Positions 17,257-24,697 of a DNA stretch of 36,641 nt are shown piece after piece. Within the stretch, counting starts at the first letter, position 1; each line of letters opens with the position of its first letter. A program made the translations under genes and the position numbers. A model generated the notes under the pieces. The model had not been told where the DNA came from. It saw nothing but the letters and a program-made list of their open reading frames with translations, and ran no database searches. The DNA is from Motiliproteus sp036964625 (GTDB taxonomy: Bacteria; Pseudomonadota; Gammaproteobacteria; Pseudomonadales; Balneatricaceae), in the NCBI GenBank assembly GCA_036964625.1, contig JBALTG010000037.1, positions 1 through 36,641 of the forward strand, written 5' to 3'.

Positions 17257-18087
17257 ATGCACAGCACCTGGATCCGCGCCTTAGCGCAATGTGAACAGGA
17301 GGGCACGGCAGCGGTGCTGATCACCCTGGTGGACCAACAGGGCTCAACCCCACGCAACGCCGGCGCCAAGATGCTGGTCAGCCGGGACGCCCAATACGAT
17401 ACCATCGGCGGCGGTCATCTGGAGTACAAAGCGATTCAGATCGCCCGCCAGCTGCTCGCGCAGGGCCACAGCCAGCCGCAGACGCAGCGGTTCTCCCTCG
17501 GCGCCAGCCTCGGCCAGTGTTGCGGCGGTGTCACCACCCTGCTGTTCGAACCCCTGGGCAACGCCCAGATTCAGATCGCCCTGTTCGGCGCCGGCCATGT
17601 GGGCCGGGCACTGGTGCCGATCCTGGCCAGCCTGCCCTGCCGGATCCGCTGGATCGACGCCCGCGCCGCCGAGTTTCCCGCGTGCATCCCTGAGGGGGTC
17701 ACCCCGATCGTCAATGAGTTTCCGGAGGATGAGGTCGACCGCCTGCCCGCCAACAGCTACTTCATCGTCATGACCCACAACCATCAGCTGGACCAGACGC
17801 TGAGCGCGCGCATCCTCCGCCGCGGCGACTTCGGCTACTTCGGCCTGATCGGCTCCCGGACTAAGCGTCACACCTTCGAACACCGGCTCAGAGCCCGGGG
17901 ATTTAGCGCCGCACAACTGGCACAGATCCACTGCCCGATCGGCATCGCTGCGGTTAAAGGCAAGCGACCGACCGAGATCGCCGTCGCGGTCGCGGCCGAG
18001 GTGATCGCACACTACAATGGCGCTTTCGACAGCTCACCCACCCCGCCGCTGAAACAGCCCCTGCCACTTGAATGCCAGCCGATTTAG
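17257..18087 (+). CDS. xdhC: XdhC, xanthine dehydrogenase maturation factor
   Basis: This 276-residue accessory protein binds molybdenum cofactor, promotes its sulfuration and inserts it into XdhB; it is not a subunit of the final enzyme. The N-terminal XdhC/CoxI domain has QQGSTPRNAGAKMLV and the SLGQCCGG segment with two cysteines. The C-terminal Rossmann domain has ALFGAGHVGRALVPILASL, VMTHNHQLD and YFGLIGSRTKRHTF. An ATG with upstream GGGAG is good. It completes the xdhABC set; a 15-nt palindrome (CGCTGCT-G-AGCAGCG at 18101-18115) lies just after its stop and could mark partial transcript termination before letA. Confidence 0.95.
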   Translation: MHSTWIRALAQCEQEGTAAVLITLVDQQGSTPRNAGAKMLVSRDAQYDTIGGGHLEYKAIQIARQLLAQGHSQPQTQRFSLGASLGQCCGGVTTLLFEPLGNAQIQIALFGAGHVGRALVPILASLPCRIRWIDARAAEFPACIPEGVTPIVNEFPEDEVDRLPANSYFIVMTHNHQLDQTLSARILRRGDFGYFGLIGSRTKRHTFEHRLRARGFSAAQLAQIHCPIGIAAVKGKRPTEIAVAVAAEVIAHYNGAFDSSPTPPLKQPLPLECQPI

Positions 18088-18283
18088 TCCGGCGCCACTG
18101 CGCTGCTGAGCAGCGACCGCTGGTGGCAAACGCCCGAGCAACCCGTTTCGCACCATGGCGGGCGTCGCGCTAACGCAAAATCCGTCGCTGCACAGGTAGT
18201 CGAGGATGGGCTCCCTGACGTACTATAGAGCCCTGATTGGATTCGTTTATTACCCGCAAGTGGATTACGTCTGCAGAGACGCC

Positions 18284-18296
18284 AGGAGGTGATACC
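18284..18296 (+). promoter_or_regulatory. Near-perfect ribosome binding site of letA half 1
   Basis: AGGAGGTGATACC matches the complement of the 16S rRNA 3' end (AGGAGGTGATCC) except for one inserted base. It fixes the start at the ATG of 18301, not the in-frame GTG at 18289, which lies inside the site. Such an extended match suggests strong independent initiation here, not coupling to xdhC 200 bp upstream. Confidence 0.7.
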
Positions 18297-18300
18297 AACA

Positions 18301-18933
18301 ATGCAAGAGAACCGCAGCGCAGCAGGCAACCGCTCGCTCCAGGCCTGTCACGAGTGTGACCTGCTGGTGAATCTGAGTAACTTCGTCAGCCGCGGTCGCG
18401 CAGACTGCCCCCGTTGCGGCGCGGTACTGGCGCACCATAAGCCTGACAGCCTGAACCGCACCCTGGCGCTCAGCCTGACCGGCTTGCTGCTGTACGTGCC
18501 GGCGGTCACATTGCCGATCATGAGCATTGAGCTACTGGGGCAGACCCAAGCCAACACCCTGGTTAACGGGGTGTTCAAGCTGGCCCAGGATGGCTTTTGG
18601 TGGGTGGCGTTTATGGTCGCCGTCGGCAGCCTGATCGTGCCGCTGTACCTGCTCCTACTCCTGTTTACCAGCAGCCTGCTGGCACGCCTGCGCGTTTATG
18701 CGGGCTTGCAGGTTATGCTGCTCAAAAGCCACTACTACTTGAGACACTGGGGCATGCTGGATGTGTACATGCTCGGCCTGCTGGTATCGATCGTGAAGAT
18801 GAAAGACGAGGGCGATCTGCAGATGGGGCCCGGACTCTACGCCTTTATCGCCCTACTGATCCTAATGTTGCTAGCCCAGTTTCAGTTCGACAGCCGCGAA
18901 TGCTGGGAGCGACTTGAGGGGCAGCCGCGATGA
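18301..18933 (+). CDS. letA: LetA/PqiA-family membrane protein, first half
   Basis: This 210-residue inner-membrane protein has a zinc-ribbon-like N-terminus (CHECD ... CPRCG) and four membrane helices. The motif SLTGLLLYVPAVTLPIMSI is the PqiA/LetA domain hallmark. In E. coli LetA (YebS) is one protein of two such domains; here they are separate genes, as in many pseudomonad PqiA systems. LetA works with the MCE protein LetB to move lipids between the inner and outer membranes. The ATG is set by the extended Shine-Dalgarno. The stop overlaps the next start as ATGA (18930-18933). Its last 15 residues (QFDSRECWERLEGQPR) are copied in the tandem repeats that follow. Confidence 0.92.
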   Translation: MQENRSAAGNRSLQACHECDLLVNLSNFVSRGRADCPRCGAVLAHHKPDSLNRTLALSLTGLLLYVPAVTLPIMSIELLGQTQANTLVNGVFKLAQDGFWWVAFMVAVGSLIVPLYLLLLLFTSSLLARLRVYAGLQVMLLKSHYYLRHWGMLDVYMLGLLVSIVKMKDEGDLQMGPGLYAFIALLILMLLAQFQFDSRECWERLEGQPR

Positions 18934-19055
18934 AGACCGAACCCGGCGCAGATCTTGATCACCCTGTGGATCCTGATGCTGCTCGTGCAGTTACCGTTCG
19001 ACTTCAGTTCGACAGCCGCGAATGCTGGGAGCGACTGGAGGGTCCGCATCTATGA
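18930..19055 (+). CDS. 41-codon mini-ORF 1 in the letA junction repeat
   Basis: The ORF begins with MKTEPGADLDHPVDPDA, continues to LQFDSRECWERLEGPHL and stops. Its start overlaps the letA half 1 stop and its stop overlaps the next ATG, both as ATGA. The N-terminal MKT is copied from letA half 2 and the C-terminal LQFDSRECWERLEG from letA half 1; the middle is out of frame with the helix it derives from. A GGGG-rich site precedes the ATG. Whether it is translated is unknown; it may simply pass ribosomes along the operon by termination-reinitiation. It is not a known family. Confidence 0.4.
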   Translation: MKTEPGADLDHPVDPDAARAVTVRLQFDSRECWERLEGPHL

Positions 19056-19291
19056 AGACTGGTCTCGGTGCAGATCTTGATCGCCCTGTGGATCCTGATG
19101 CTGCTGGCGCAGTTACTTCAGTTCGGCAGCCGCGAATGCTGGGAGCGACTGGAGGGTCCGTAACTATGAAGACCGAACCCGGCGCAGATCTTGATCACCC
19201 TGTGGATCCTGATGCTGCTGGCGCAGTTACCGTTCGACTTCAGTTCGACAGCCGCGAATGCTGGGAGCGACTGGAGGGGCAGCCGCGATGA
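19052..19291 (+). CDS. 79-codon mini-ORF 2 (two fused repeat units)
   Basis: The ORF starts with MKTGLGADLDRPVDPDA. Because its first unit is 8 bp shorter, the frame runs through without a stop into the next unit (MKTEPGADLDHPVDPDA) and ends LQFDSRECWERLEGQPR. An internal in-frame ATG at 19166, with its own GGAGG, would give a 41-residue product nearly identical to mini-ORF 1. The start overlaps mini-ORF 1 and the stop overlaps the letA half 2 ATG, both as ATGA. It is either a translated small protein or a leader that keeps translation coupled across the repeat. No family match is known to me. Confidence 0.4.
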   Translation: MKTGLGADLDRPVDPDAAGAVTSVRQPRMLGATGGSVTMKTEPGADLDHPVDPDAAGAVTVRLQFDSRECWERLEGQPR

Positions 19292-19914
19292 AGACCGGAC
19301 TCGGCGCAGGTCTGGCGTTATGTACCTGTTGTCGTAAACTGCAACGCTTAACCGCGCATGCGCCCGGCTGCCGGTTGCGCTGTCGCCGCTGCGGATCGCG
19401 CCTGCACAGCCGCACCCCTAACAGCATCCGCCGTACCTGGGCCTTTACGCTGATCGGACTGGTGATGATGATCCCCGCCAACATCTACCCGGTGATGACG
19501 GTGATCTATCTGGGCAGCGGCGAACCCGACACTATCCTCTCCGGTGTCATTCGCCTGGCCCAGGAGGGTATGCTGCCCATCGCCATTCTGGTGTTTATTG
19601 CCAGCATTGCGGTGCCCCTGATCAAATTACTGGGGATCATAGTGCTGTTATTTACGGTACAGGGACACTGGCAATTGAGCCAACGGCAATGCTCACTGAT
19701 GTATCGGGTCATCCAGTTTATCGGCCGCTGGTCGATGCTGGACCTGTTTGTTATCTCGGTACTGGTCACCCTGGTCGATATGGGCGCCATTGCCACGATC
19801 AATGCGGGCTCCGGCGCCAGCGCGTTCGCCGGCGTCGTGGTATTGACCATCTTTGCGGCTCTAAGCTTTGATCCAAGACTGATCTGGGACCGGGAGGCCC
19901 CGCCCAATGGTTGA
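19288..19914 (+). CDS. letA: LetA/PqiA-family membrane protein, second half
   Basis: This 208-residue protein has the start MKTGLGAGLALCTCCRKLQRL, a zinc-ribbon-like N-terminus (CTCC, then CRLRCRRCG in modified form), the domain hallmark WAFTLIGLVMMIPANIYPVMTVIYLG and four helices. RWSMLDLFVISVLVTLVDMG is the typical third-helix block. The open frame extends ten codons upstream, but the ATG at 19288 fits the ATGA overlap and equals the start copied in each repeat. It is the partner of letA half 1; together they match full-length LetA. It overlaps letB by 8 bp, so the pair is almost certainly co-translated. Confidence 0.92.
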   Translation: MKTGLGAGLALCTCCRKLQRLTAHAPGCRLRCRRCGSRLHSRTPNSIRRTWAFTLIGLVMMIPANIYPVMTVIYLGSGEPDTILSGVIRLAQEGMLPIAILVFIASIAVPLIKLLGIIVLLFTVQGHWQLSQRQCSLMYRVIQFIGRWSMLDLFVISVLVTLVDMGAIATINAGSGASAFAGVVVLTIFAALSFDPRLIWDREAPPNG

Positions 19915-22900
19915 TAACCCAGAGTTTCCAAGCGCCCGGGTAAGTCCCCATGAACGTCTATCAACGTTCTGGCTACTGCCGGTGCTGGCGATCATTCTCG
20001 GCGGCTGGTTGTTTTACAAAAACCACACCGAGGCCGATATCCAGGTACAGATTCAATTTACTGATGGCCAGGGCCTGGTCGCCGGCAAGACCGAGGTGCG
20101 TTACCAGGGCACGCCCATCGGCCTGATTAAAAAATTCAAACTCAATGCCGATCTGGAGGGGGTCACCGCCACCGTCTCCTTTGATAAGAGCGCAGAGCGT
20201 CTGTTGCGGGCTGGCACCCAGTTTTGGTTGGTTAAACCCCAGGTTTCGTTGCAGGGTATTTCCGGACTCGAGACCCTGCTTTCCGGCGAGTACATCAGCC
20301 TGCGCCCCGGCGATGGCGAGCCCACCTATCGTTTCCAGGCGCGGACCGAGCCACCGCCGCTGGGCAACGATGACCCCGGTGTTAATATCCGCCTGCGCGC
20401 AGCAACGCTGGGGTCGCTTCAGTTCGGCTCGCCGGTACATTACCGCCAGCTCCAGGTCGGCGATATCCAGGGCTATGAACTGGCCGAGGACGGTCAGGGG
20501 GTGCTGATAAACATCAACATCCGCGATCAGTACACCTCGCTGGTACGCAGCAACAGCCGCTTTTGGAACAACAGCGGCCTGCGTCTCAAAGGCGGTCTGG
20601 CGGGCTTAACGCTGCAGACCGACTCCCTGACCTCGCTGCTGATCGGGGGGATCAGCTTCGAGACCCCGGACAGCGATCCTATTGCCGCGATTGCGGATAA
20701 CGACAGGATCTACGAACTTCATGACGATTATGAAACCGCCAACACCGGTGTGCTCATCCGGGTCGGATTTGAGACCGCGCAAGGTCTGGAGGCCGGTGTC
20801 ACTCCCGTTATGTTCAAAGGTTTACGCGTCGGCACCCTGACCAAACTGGATTACGATAAACCGCAGGACAAGGTGGTCGCAGAATTCAAACTGACCCCCG
20901 AAGCCGAGGCGGAACTCAACGAAAACACCCGTTTGTGGCTGGTAAAGCCGCGTCTGACGGCCTCCGGCATCAGTGGCCTGGAGACGCTGTTCAAAGGCAA
21001 CCATATCCAGATCGAGTTTAGTCCCGGACAACAGGGTCCGGTCTACGACTTTACCGCGCTGCCAGCCCCCCCGGCATCAAGCCCCACCGATACGGGGCTC
21101 AGTCTGACCCTCAACGCCCGCACCCTGGGCTCGCTGCAGCAAGGGGCGCCGATCTACTTTCGCAAGCTGCAGGTCGGCGAGGTGCAGGACTACGCGCTCA
21201 GCAGCGATGGCCAACAGGTACAGATCAGAATCCATATCCGCGCCCAATATGCGCCATTGGTTAAGCGTAACAGCCGCTTCTGGAACAACAGCGGAATCCG
21301 CATCCAAGGGGGGTTGTCGGGCCTATCGGTGCAATCTGACTCGTTGGCCTCGATGCTGATCGGCGGCATTAATTTCGACCTGGGCAGCGGTCAAAAACCC
21401 GGCCCGGACGCCAACAGCGACGATCAATTTTCGCTCTACGACGACGTTCAACAAGCCCAGGTCGGCAGCGTCGTGCGTGTTACGTTCAGCGCCGCCGAGG
21501 GGCTCACCGCAGGTATCACCCCGGTGCAGATCCGCGGAATAACCGTCGGTACGGTGACCGATCTGGAGCTCTCGAAAGGGCTGGACAGCGTCACCGCGGT
21601 GATCAAACTCGCCCCCCAGGCTGGCAACGCCCTTAACGCCAACAGCCGCTTCTGGATAGTCAAGGCGCAGCTCGGTCTTGAGGGCGTCAGCGGCCTTGAA
21701 ACCCTGATCAAAGGCAACTATATCGAAGTGGATGTCGGCAAGAGCAAAGGCAGGGGCAAAGGCCGTCCAAGCCGCTATACCGCCCTCGAACAGCCACCGA
21801 CGCTGGATCCCTCCGCACCGGGTCTGCACCTGAAACTGCTCACCCGTGATGCCTCCGGACTGACCCGCGGCGCACCGATCTATTACCGCCAGATCCAGGT
21901 CGGATCGATCCAGTCCGTGACGCTTACCGATCACGGCCAGCAGATCGCGGTCGGCATCCATATCCAGCAGGGCTATGCCCGCCTGGTCAACCGCGACAGC
22001 CGTTTCTGGAGCAGCAGCGGGTTATCGATGCAGCTAGGCTTAGCGGGCCTGACGCTGGACGTGGCCCCCCTCCGGGCGCTGCTACTGGGCGGCATCAGTT
22101 TCGACAATGCCATCAACCCTAACGCCCCCCTGGTCGCCAACGGCGCCCAGTTTCCGCTGCATCCAGACCGCCGCTCGGCACTGGAGGACGGGGTCCGCAT
22201 CCAGATCGGCTTTGCCAGCGCCGACAGCCTGGGGGTAGATGCGCCATTGCGCTTTCAGGGCATCGATATCGGTCGGGTGCTGGAGATTAAACTGGATCCG
22301 GACAGCCATCGGGTGACGGTAGACGCGCTGGTACAGCGTGCCTATCAGTCCCTGATCCGCGCGGGCAGCAACTTCTGGGTGGCCAAGCCCAGCCTCGGCC
22401 TGAGCCGCGCCGAAAACCTGGAGACCCTGTTAACGGGCGGCTATATCCAGCTTAAACCGGGCACGGGCGCCCCTCAGGCCCGGTTCACCGGCCTCGAGCG
22501 GGAGCCATTTTGGCTCGATAACGGCAACGGCATCGGTTTCATTCTGGAGAGCCCGAAGCTGGGATCGCTGCAGAAAGGCTCGCCGGTGTACTTCCGTCAG
22601 ATCCCTATCGGCACCGTCGCAGGCTTCGGCCTGGCCAGCGATGCCCGCCAAGTGGAGATCCATATCAACATCGAATCCCGCTACGCCCCGCTGGTCCGCG
22701 AAGACAGTCGGTTCTGGAATGTCAGCGGTATCAAGATGAATTTCAACCTGCTCGGCGGTGCCAAGATCAGCACCGAATCGGTGGAGAGCGTCCTCGCGGG
22801 CGGTATCGCCCTGGCCACCCCCGATACCACTCCGCTCACGCCGCCAGCAGATCCCAACCGGCGTTTCCTACTGCACCCGGAGGCCAAACCGGAGTGGCAG

Positions 22901-22939
22901 CAGTGGGCCCCCAGGATTCAGATCGCGAGGCAGCCGTGA
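19907..22939 (+). CDS. letB: LetB (YebT)-like MCE lipid-transport protein with eight MCE domains
   Basis: This 1010-residue protein has one N-terminal anchor helix (about 21-38), followed by eight MCE domains at about 43-135, 158-253, 279-373, 396-492, 518-612, 638-733, 761-852 and 875-971. Odd-numbered domains end with the pattern SGLETLxxGxYI; even-numbered ones carry SRFWNxSG and a LLxGGIxF block, so the repeat unit is a domain pair. E. coli LetB has seven MCE domains in 877 residues that stack as hexameric rings into a hydrophobic tunnel across the periplasm. An eighth ring would lengthen the tunnel. It is translated from an ATG overlapping letA half 2, and its stop overlaps the guaD GTG. 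Confidence 0.95.
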   Translation: MVDNPEFPSARVSPHERLSTFWLLPVLAIILGGWLFYKNHTEADIQVQIQFTDGQGLVAGKTEVRYQGTPIGLIKKFKLNADLEGVTATVSFDKSAERLLRAGTQFWLVKPQVSLQGISGLETLLSGEYISLRPGDGEPTYRFQARTEPPPLGNDDPGVNIRLRAATLGSLQFGSPVHYRQLQVGDIQGYELAEDGQGVLININIRDQYTSLVRSNSRFWNNSGLRLKGGLAGLTLQTDSLTSLLIGGISFETPDSDPIAAIADNDRIYELHDDYETANTGVLIRVGFETAQGLEAGVTPVMFKGLRVGTLTKLDYDKPQDKVVAEFKLTPEAEAELNENTRLWLVKPRLTASGISGLETLFKGNHIQIEFSPGQQGPVYDFTALPAPPASSPTDTGLSLTLNARTLGSLQQGAPIYFRKLQVGEVQDYALSSDGQQVQIRIHIRAQYAPLVKRNSRFWNNSGIRIQGGLSGLSVQSDSLASMLIGGINFDLGSGQKPGPDANSDDQFSLYDDVQQAQVGSVVRVTFSAAEGLTAGITPVQIRGITVGTVTDLELSKGLDSVTAVIKLAPQAGNALNANSRFWIVKAQLGLEGVSGLETLIKGNYIEVDVGKSKGRGKGRPSRYTALEQPPTLDPSAPGLHLKLLTRDASGLTRGAPIYYRQIQVGSIQSVTLTDHGQQIAVGIHIQQGYARLVNRDSRFWSSSGLSMQLGLAGLTLDVAPLRALLLGGISFDNAINPNAPLVANGAQFPLHPDRRSALEDGVRIQIGFASADSLGVDAPLRFQGIDIGRVLEIKLDPDSHRVTVDALVQRAYQSLIRAGSNFWVAKPSLGLSRAENLETLLTGGYIQLKPGTGAPQARFTGLEREPFWLDNGNGIGFILESPKLGSLQKGSPVYFRQIPIGTVAGFGLASDARQVEIHINIESRYAPLVREDSRFWNVSGIKMNFNLLGGAKISTESVESVLAGGIALATPDTTPLTPPADPNRRFLLHPEAKPEWQQWAPRIQIARQP

Positions 22940-24282
22940 ACCCCGAGCAGCCGACCCGGCACGCCTACCGCGCCGCCCTAGTTCATAGCCTGGGCGATCC
23001 GGCCGTGCTGGGCATCGACGCCAGCTACCAATATTTTGAAGATGGCCTGCTGCTGGTCGAAGATGGCTATGTCCGGGCGATCGGCGAGGCGGAGGCACTG
23101 CTAGCGCAACTGCCCGCCGACACCCCGGTGACCCAGTATCAGGACGCGTTGCTGTGTCCGGGCTTTATCGACACCCACATTCACTACCCGCAGACCGGCA
23201 TGATCGCCTCCTACGGTGAGCAGCTGCTGGACTGGTTAAACCGCTATACCTTCCCCACCGAGCAGCAGTTCGGGGATAAGGCCCATGCGAGCCAAGTGGC
23301 TGAACTGTTTCTGGAGCAACTGCTGCGCAACGGCACCACCAGCGCGCTGGTGTTTGCGACGGTACACCCGGAATCGGTGGAGGCGCTGTTTGAGGCCGCG
23401 GCAACGCGCAATCTACGCCTGATCAGCGGTAAGGTAATGATGGACCGGAATGCGCCGGATGCATTGACCGACACCCCGATATCGAGCTATCGCGACAGCA
23501 AGGCGTTGATCGAACGCTGGCACGGTCGGGGGCGGCTGCTTTACGCCGTGACGCCGCGCTTTGCCCCCACCAGCAGTCCCGCGCAGCTGGCTCTGGCGGG
23601 TAAGCTGCTGCGCGAATACCCCGGACTCTATCTGCACACCCACCTGTCCGAGAACACCCAGGAGGTTGACTGGGTGAAAGCGCTGTTCCCCGAGCGCAAC
23701 GGCTATCTGGATGTCTACGACCACTATCAACTGCTCGGCGAGCGCTCGCTGTTCGCCCACGGTCTGCACCTGGAGCATGCGGAGTGCCAACGGCTGGCGC
23801 AAACCGGCTCGGCGATCGCCTTCTGCCCCAGCGCCAACCTGTTTCTGGGCAGCGGTTTGTTCGACCTGGCAAAGATGGAGTCGTTCAACCTCAAGGTCGG
23901 CCTGGGCACCGATGTCGGTGCCGGCACCAGCTTTTCGCTCCTGCAGACCCTCAACGACGCCTACAAGGTGCTGCAGCTGCAACAGCAACGCCTCAACCCG
24001 TTCAAATCCCTCTATTTAGCCACGCTGGGGGGCGCCCGGGCGCTCAACCTCGAGCACCAGATCGGCAGTTTCCAGATGGGCAACGAGGCCGATTTTGTAG
24101 TGCTGGATTACCAGGCCACACCGCTGCTGCGCTACCGCATGGCCCAGGCCAAAAGCCAGGCCAAAAGCCTGGCCGAACGGCTGTTCGTATTGATGATGCT
24201 GGGCGATGATCGCAGCATCAAAGCGACCTTCGTGATGGGCAAGCCGGTGCATCTGCGCGACGGCGCTGTAGGCGGGGATTAA
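22936..24282 (+). CDS. guaD: Guanine deaminase
   Basis: This 448-residue amidohydrolase converts guanine to xanthine and ammonia. The metal site shows DTHIHYPQ (HxH), LHTHLSEN, LFAHGLHLEHAE and GLGTDVGAGTS with the Asp. PQTGMIASYGEQLLDWLNRYTFPTE is specific to the guanine-deaminase branch. The start is set to GTG at 22936 because it overlaps the letB stop (GTGA); the frame is open further upstream to 22894 but would lie deep in letB. Its product feeds XdhAB, so the gene belongs functionally with xdhABC although letA-letA-letB lies between. The C-terminus has a small imperfect repeat (AQAKSQAKS). Confidence 0.96.
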   Translation: MNPEQPTRHAYRAALVHSLGDPAVLGIDASYQYFEDGLLLVEDGYVRAIGEAEALLAQLPADTPVTQYQDALLCPGFIDTHIHYPQTGMIASYGEQLLDWLNRYTFPTEQQFGDKAHASQVAELFLEQLLRNGTTSALVFATVHPESVEALFEAAATRNLRLISGKVMMDRNAPDALTDTPISSYRDSKALIERWHGRGRLLYAVTPRFAPTSSPAQLALAGKLLREYPGLYLHTHLSENTQEVDWVKALFPERNGYLDVYDHYQLLGERSLFAHGLHLEHAECQRLAQTGSAIAFCPSANLFLGSGLFDLAKMESFNLKVGLGTDVGAGTSFSLLQTLNDAYKVLQLQQQRLNPFKSLYLATLGGARALNLEHQIGSFQMGNEADFVVLDYQATPLLRYRMAQAKSQAKSLAERLFVLMMLGDDRSIKATFVMGKPVHLRDGAVGGD

Positions 24283-24420
24283 AGCTTCATACAGAGACTG
24301 GCAGAGCGCGTTAGGCAGCATGCCAAAGGACTCACGGCCGGCAGCGACGGCGCTCCCGTACCAAACCCATATTGCCGATAGCGCACAGGCGATTCTGGGC
24401 GTGACGCTGCCACTTAACAC

Positions 24421-24439
24421 GACCCACACCCCGTGGGTC
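24421..24439 (+). terminator. Hairpin after guaD, possible transcript end
   Basis: GACCCAC pairs with GTGGGTC around the 5-nt loop ACCCC, about 140 bp after the guaD stop. A T8 run occurs about 40 bp later, not directly behind the stem, so intrinsic termination is not assured. Confidence 0.3.
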
Positions 24440-24489
24440 ACAGCGTTCCGGGGACTCCATTCCACACCCCTAAGGCTGTCAGTTTTTTT

Positions 24490-24518
24490 TACACGCGTGT
24501 ATCAAAATGGATATCCAT
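24490..24518. promoter_or_regulatory. Two 12-bp palindromes, candidate operator or enhancer
   Basis: TACACGCGTGTA (24490-24501) and ATGGATATCCAT (24507-24518) are both perfect palindromes, 5 bp apart, preceded by a T8 run. They lie about 40-65 bp upstream of the sigma-54-like element. Twofold symmetry suits a dimeric regulator. Which protein binds is unknown; none is encoded next to it. Confidence 0.35.
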
Positions 24519-24555
24519 AAGAATAAATCATCTATTTATCAACATGATAGCAAAC

Positions 24556-24571
24556 TGGGCCGATTTATGCA
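24556..24571 (+). promoter_or_regulatory. Possible sigma-54 (-24/-12) promoter
   Basis: TGGGCCGATTTATGCA has the invariant GG and GC separated by exactly 10 bp, and matches TGGCACGnnnnTTGCA at 9 of its 12 specified positions (mismatches at positions 4, 5 and 12). It lies about 127 bp upstream of the PEP-CTERM start. PEP-CTERM/exosortase genes are RpoN-dependent in some floc-forming bacteria through PrsK/PrsR, which makes the site plausible. Confidence 0.4.
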
Positions 24572-24697
24572 TAATACCTGTTAAGCTGGCTTTAGCAAGT
24601 GTCTATTCAGCCGACGCTCTACGCAGTATCTACTAGGTTGGTCTATCCACTGATTATCCAACCCAACCAACAAAGACAATGGATTGTGGAGGATTTT

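Larger units (their letters stand above)
18852..19312 (+). repeat. Tandem repeat of the letA-letA junction, about 3 units of 122/114/122 bp
   Basis: The landmark GAATGCTGGGAGCGACT occurs at 18898, 19020, 19134 and 19256, giving periods of 122, 114 and 122 bp. Each unit joins the last helix and tail of letA half 1 (GGATCCTGATGCTGCTGGCG, then CAGTTCGACAGCCGC) to the start of letA half 2 (ATGAAGACCG...GGCGCAG). The middle unit lacks 8 bp. The array thus arose by tandem duplication of the stop/start junction between the two genes. Each unit carries a GGAGG and an ATGA overlap. Units are only slightly diverged, which suggests a recent origin or continuing homogenisation. Confidence 0.93.
24283..24697 (+). 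other. Regulatory region upstream of the PEP-CTERM gene
   Basis: This 415-bp gap has no convincing gene. It contains a hairpin at 24421-24439, two adjoining 12-bp perfect palindromes at 24490-24518, a sigma-54-like element at 24556-24571 and the GGAGG ribosome site of the PEP-CTERM gene (24688-24692). An open frame from 24599 joins the PEP-CTERM gene in frame but has no ribosome site. Confidence 0.5.

Noticed and set aside
17344..18012. 222-codon open frame antisense to xdhC
   Set aside because: High GC leaves the opposite strand open; xdhC has full family motifs, this one has none.
18852..19312. CRISPR-like array at the letA junction
   Set aside because: Units are 114-122 bp, contiguous and coding, with no spacers.
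21323..21961. 212-codon open frame antisense to letB
   Set aside because: Complement of a repetitive GC-rich MCE region; no motif.
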